DNA of 8,899 nucleotides from an uncultured Acetatifactor sp. (GTDB lineage: Bacteria > Bacillota > Clostridia > Lachnospirales > Lachnospiraceae), in assembly GCA_947644185.1 (NCBI GenBank), contig CANRZC010000085.1:1-8899 (forward strand), written 5' to 3'. Made by a program: the position numbers and the translations under genes. The notes beneath the pieces were generated by a model that saw only the letters and a list, made by a program, of their open reading frames with translations, had not been told where the DNA came from and made no database searches. The first letter of the stretch is position 1. Every line of letters begins with the position of its first letter. Shown one piece after another: positions 6,359 through 8,899 of the stretch.

Positions 6359-8380
6359 TCACAGCTGTATCTTCAGGGAATAATCGCTTCTGTCCAGCGA
6401 AAAATTGGGATTGTAATAGGGATCCCCTGCCTCCAGAGCTGCCTTCCACTTTTCTCTAAAGAGAGCGCACTCCTTTTCATAGCGCTCTGCCTGTTCTCCC
6501 CGATTATCCTTCCCCCGGGACGCGGATTCAAAATGATATAACTCACAATAGGGATTCCAGACATTGAGCAATCCCCTTTCCCGTAGCCGTAGGCAGAAGT
6601 CCACATCGTTTAAGGCAATGGCAAAGTCTTCGTCCAGACCGCCCAGCTCCCGATACAGCGCCGTCTTCACCATCAGGCAGGCTCCTGTCACCGCTGACAC
6701 ATCCTGCGCATAGCAGAGCTTGCCCATATAGCCCACAAAGGTGCGCGCCATCCGGTAGTGCGTATGTCCGGCTGTCCGGTGGGCCCCCAGCCCAAGCACG
6801 ATTCCCGCATGCTGAATGGTATTATCCCTGTAATAAAGCTTTGCCCCCACTGCGCCCACATCCTCTCTCTGGGCATACATCAGTAGCTCCTCCATCCAGT
6901 CCACAGAGATCACCTTTGTATCGTTATTTAAAAGCACCAGGTAGTCCCCGGATGCAAAAGAGACCCCAAAATTGTTGACAGCAGCGTAGTTGAAGGCTCC
7001 TTCATAGCGCACAACCCGAATGTTTTCATGCTTTTCTAGGCTTTTATAGCAGGTTTCTATCTCTTTCGTCACAGAATTGTTTTCCACAATGATAATTTCG
7101 TAGTTATAATAGCTGGACAGCTTCAAAATGGATTCTACGCATTCTGATAGTTCATTGGCATGATCTCTGTTGGGAATCACAATGGAGATCTTCGGGCTTC
7201 CCTGTATCTCATATTGAATGCGGAAGATTGTGGCAAAGGCTTTTGTGCTGGTAATCTCAAAGCCTTGAAAGCCATTTGTCCGCAGATGATCCGCTATGGC
7301 ATTTCTGGCCGCCTCCACAGCATAGTTCTTTGCATTGATGCCCGACGCTACACTGTCCTTATGGGAGCGCCAATAGTACAGCATTTTGGGCACATGTACC
7401 ACGTGCTTTGCCCTTGACGTAAGCCGCAGTATCATATCATGATCCTGGCTGCCGTCAAACTGAGAACGAAATAGCTCCATGCCCTCCAACAGCTTTCGGT
7501 CAAAGGCGCTGAAATGGCAGATATAGTTATTCCCCCTCAGATTGTCTATGGCAAAATCCGGCTTGAAATGTAGCACCAGCATATCATCTATGGTCCTGTT
7601 GCCCCGAAAGGTGGTCTCGTCACAGTAGAGATAATCCGCATCTTCTTCACAGATCCGAAGCATATATTCGTACAGCACGCAGGGATGTAAAACATCATCA
7701 TGGTCAAACAGACCAATGTACTCCCCCTCCGCCATTTTCAGGCATTCGTTGGTATTCCCGGATATTCCCTGGTTCTCCTCCAGCTTCCGGTAGCAGATGC
7801 GCGGGTCTTTGGAGGCGTATTCTCGGCAGAGCTCTCCCACAAAGGCATGATCCTTGTCCGAGCCGTCCGCCAGACATAGCTGCCAGTTTTCGTAAGTCTG
7901 TGCCTGCACAGAATCCAGCATCTCCATCAGAAATTTCCTGGGCGTATTGTACAGCGGCACCAGAATGCTAAACCGGATATTCCGAGAAAACCTGGTCTCC
8001 CGCTGCTTTTTCGCCTCCTCCGGTGAAGGAAAGCTTCTGGTTCCATATCGCCGCCTGACCCGCCGCTCTATCATCTCGCTTTTGATCTTTCGGGCGATTT
8101 CTCCAATAGAACCGTAACTGCCCACCCGCTGTTTGACCCGATTCACCTGATGATAGGTGTCTCGCAGCGGCTTGGAAAGCTTCCACGCAAAGCTTCCTTT
8201 AATGTTTGCAAGCTTTTCCGACAGCTCTTCCACCTGGGCATTGGCATCGGAAAGGCGCCCTGCCAGAGAAGTGGACCTTTGCTTTTCCAAGAAATAAGCC
8301 TCTCGGTAATAGCGCAGCTGCTCTGCCTCCGACAGCTTTTCCGGCGCATTTTCCCTACTGTTTTTTACCTGTTCTTCCAA
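6359..8380 (-). CDS. Tandem-domain family 2 glycosyltransferase (RfbC-like)
   Basis: A 673-residue protein with two GT-A domains that should build part of a cell-surface polysaccharide from nucleotide sugars on the cytosolic face. Residues about 18-65 look like a coiled coil and are followed by GSFAWKLSKPLR (62-73), a linker often seen in multi-domain Firmicutes glycosyltransferases. Domain 1 starts at RFSILVPLYNTP (136-147) with the metal-binding D226-H-D-D and Q-D-H-D at 312-315. Domain 2 starts at KISIVIPNRDH (396-406) with N-N-D at 485-487 in place of DxD and the N-D-V-D-F block at 591-595. No membrane segment is visible. The start is TTG with GGAGGTG 8 bases upstream and an in-frame TGA two codons earlier. 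The gap to the upstream gene is 20 bases. Sugars and linkages cannot be predicted; rhamnan-type chains are one known product of similar proteins. Confidence 0.92.
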   Translation of the reverse strand: MEEQVKNSRENAPEKLSEAEQLRYYREAYFLEKQRSTSLAGRLSDANAQVEELSEKLANIKGSFAWKLSKPLRDTYHQVNRVKQRVGSYGSIGEIARKIKSEMIERRVRRRYGTRSFPSPEEAKKQRETRFSRNIRFSILVPLYNTPRKFLMEMLDSVQAQTYENWQLCLADGSDKDHAFVGELCREYASKDPRICYRKLEENQGISGNTNECLKMAEGEYIGLFDHDDVLHPCVLYEYMLRICEEDADYLYCDETTFRGNRTIDDMLVLHFKPDFAIDNLRGNNYICHFSAFDRKLLEGMELFRSQFDGSQDHDMILRLTSRAKHVVHVPKMLYYWRSHKDSVASGINAKNYAVEAARNAIADHLRTNGFQGFEITSTKAFATIFRIQYEIQGSPKISIVIPNRDHANELSECVESILKLSSYYNYEIIIVENNSVTKEIETCYKSLEKHENIRVVRYEGAFNYAAVNNFGVSFASGDYLVLLNNDTKVISVDWMEELLMYAQREDVGAVGAKLYYRDNTIQHAGIVLGLGAHRTAGHTHYRMARTFVGYMGKLCYAQDVSAVTGACLMVKTALYRELGGLDEDFAIALNDVDFCLRLRERGLLNVWNPYCELYHFESASRGKDNRGEQAERYEKECALFREKWKAALEAGDPYYNPNFSLDRSDYSLKIQL

Positions 8381-8387
8381 TGGTCAA

Positions 8388-8396
8388 CCACCTCCC
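8388..8396 (-). promoter_or_regulatory. Strong ribosome binding site fixing the TTG start of the glycosyltransferase
   Basis: GGGAGGTGG on the minus strand, 7 bases before TTG at 8380. The in-frame order TGA-CCA-TTG leaves no earlier start, and no ATG follows at a suitable distance. Confidence 0.8.
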
Positions 8397-8400
8397 TTTC

Positions 8401-8899
8401 CTATATCCGCAGACGTTTGCTGCTGCGCCCATAGAAGCATTTCCCGCTGCACAAGCTTCTGTATAGCATTCCTACCCGATAGCTTCCTGGAATCATATCC
8501 TTTTCTGCAATTCCACATGTGAAGCCTGACAGCTCAATATTTTTCTGGCCTGGCAGAGCTGCCACCACATCCGGGCGAAGCTGTTCCTTTACTGAGAACT
8601 GATAGTAGAAATCTCCCTGCTCTGCCTCCAGGATCAGAAAGCGTTCAAACAGGCAGTTATCCCAGCCCTGCATATAGCACCAGCCTTCTGCCTCCAAAAC
8701 AGCAGGCTCCTCCAGGTTGATCCGGCTTCTGGGCTTTATGTGATCTATGGTCAACATCACACCACTGCAACGTATTTTTTTAAAACTGTGCTTATTCTCC
8801 CGGCGCTCAGGCACCTGCGCTGGCAGCGGATACTCATAGGGATGACTGTAGCATACATGATACTCTGTCGCATATCCTGCCAGCTGTCTGCTGTAATAG
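8401..8899 (-). CDS. C-terminal part of a surface-glycan biosynthesis protein, unrecognised beta-rich domain (5' end outside window)
   Basis: The reading frame is open from the window edge to TAG at 8401, giving 165 residues; the in-frame GTG at 8814 has no clear ribosome binding site, so it is probably internal. The first ~40 residues (YYSRQLAGYATEYHVCYSHP onward) are polar and aromatic. From about residue 48 (MLTIDHI) the pattern is that of a small beta-sandwich: EAEGWCYMQGWDN, RFLILEAEQGDFYYQFSV, RPDVVAALPGQKNIELSGF, then IPGSYRVGMLYRS. I recall similar tails at the C terminus of glycosyltransferases or related proteins in Lachnospiraceae glycan clusters, but the name of the family is not known to me. 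It lies 20 bases ahead of the tandem glycosyltransferase, so it is probably in the same operon. The enzymatic part, if any, is outside the window. Confidence 0.7.
   Translation of the reverse strand, partial: YYSRQLAGYATEYHVCYSHPYEYPLPAQVPERRENKHSFKKIRCSGVMLTIDHIKPRSRINLEEPAVLEAEGWCYMQGWDNCLFERFLILEAEQGDFYYQFSVKEQLRPDVVAALPGQKNIELSGFTCGIAEKDMIPGSYRVGMLYRSLCSGKCFYGRSSKRLRI

Noticed and set aside
1..8899. CRISPR array, insertion sequence, riboswitch or defence system
   Set aside because: No regularly spaced repeats, transposase, inverted-repeat ends or long structured leader were seen; gaps between genes are mostly under 60 bases.

Overview
The window looks like chromosome from an anaerobic, gut-type Clostridia, most likely Lachnospiraceae. 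This is inferred from an oxygen-sensitive two-subunit class I fumarase, a flavodoxin-SCP2 fusion protein, tandem family-2 glycosyltransferases with the N-terminal coiled coil common in that family, AGGAGG-type ribosome binding sites and frequent TTG starts. Base composition is roughly half G+C by eye. I saw no mobile element, CRISPR array, rRNA or broken gene. All eight protein genes and the one RNA gene lie on the minus strand, so transcription runs from the right end of the window to the left.

The right half (8899 down to 3779) is a cell-envelope glycan block. It has the 3' end of a gene whose product ends in a small beta-rich domain (cut by the window edge), a tandem-domain GT2 glycosyltransferase, an MBOAT membrane O-acyltransferase of the AlgI/DltB type, and a membrane-anchored SGNH-hydrolase-like protein. 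Gaps are 15-24 bases, as in one operon. The inferred joint job is to assemble a surface polysaccharide, move an acyl (probably acetyl) group across the membrane with the MBOAT protein, and place it on the glycan with the SGNH partner.

The left half (3782 down to 187) is a housekeeping-type operon: rhomboid protease, flavodoxin-like/SCP2 protein, HIT-family nucleotide hydrolase, and fumarase alpha and beta subunits. A good sigma-A promoter (TTGAAA, 17 bases, TGC-TAAAAT) lies across the stop codon of the SGNH gene and appears to start this second unit. No terminator separates the two blocks, so read-through is possible.

At the far left (1-133) a perfect consensus promoter (TTGACA, 17 bases, TATAAT) with an A-rich upstream stretch drives a tRNA-Ser(GCU), of which the first 43 bases are in the window; more RNA genes may follow beyond the edge.

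The sequence is almost fully coding. The only gap of note is 44-186, which holds the tRNA promoter, its leader and a weak hairpin. Four of the seven genes with a visible start use TTG, each backed by a well-placed ribosome binding site. I found no clearly undescribed system. The items most worth following are the GT2/MBOAT/SGNH glycan-acylation cassette and the flavodoxin-SCP2 fusion inside a fumarase operon.
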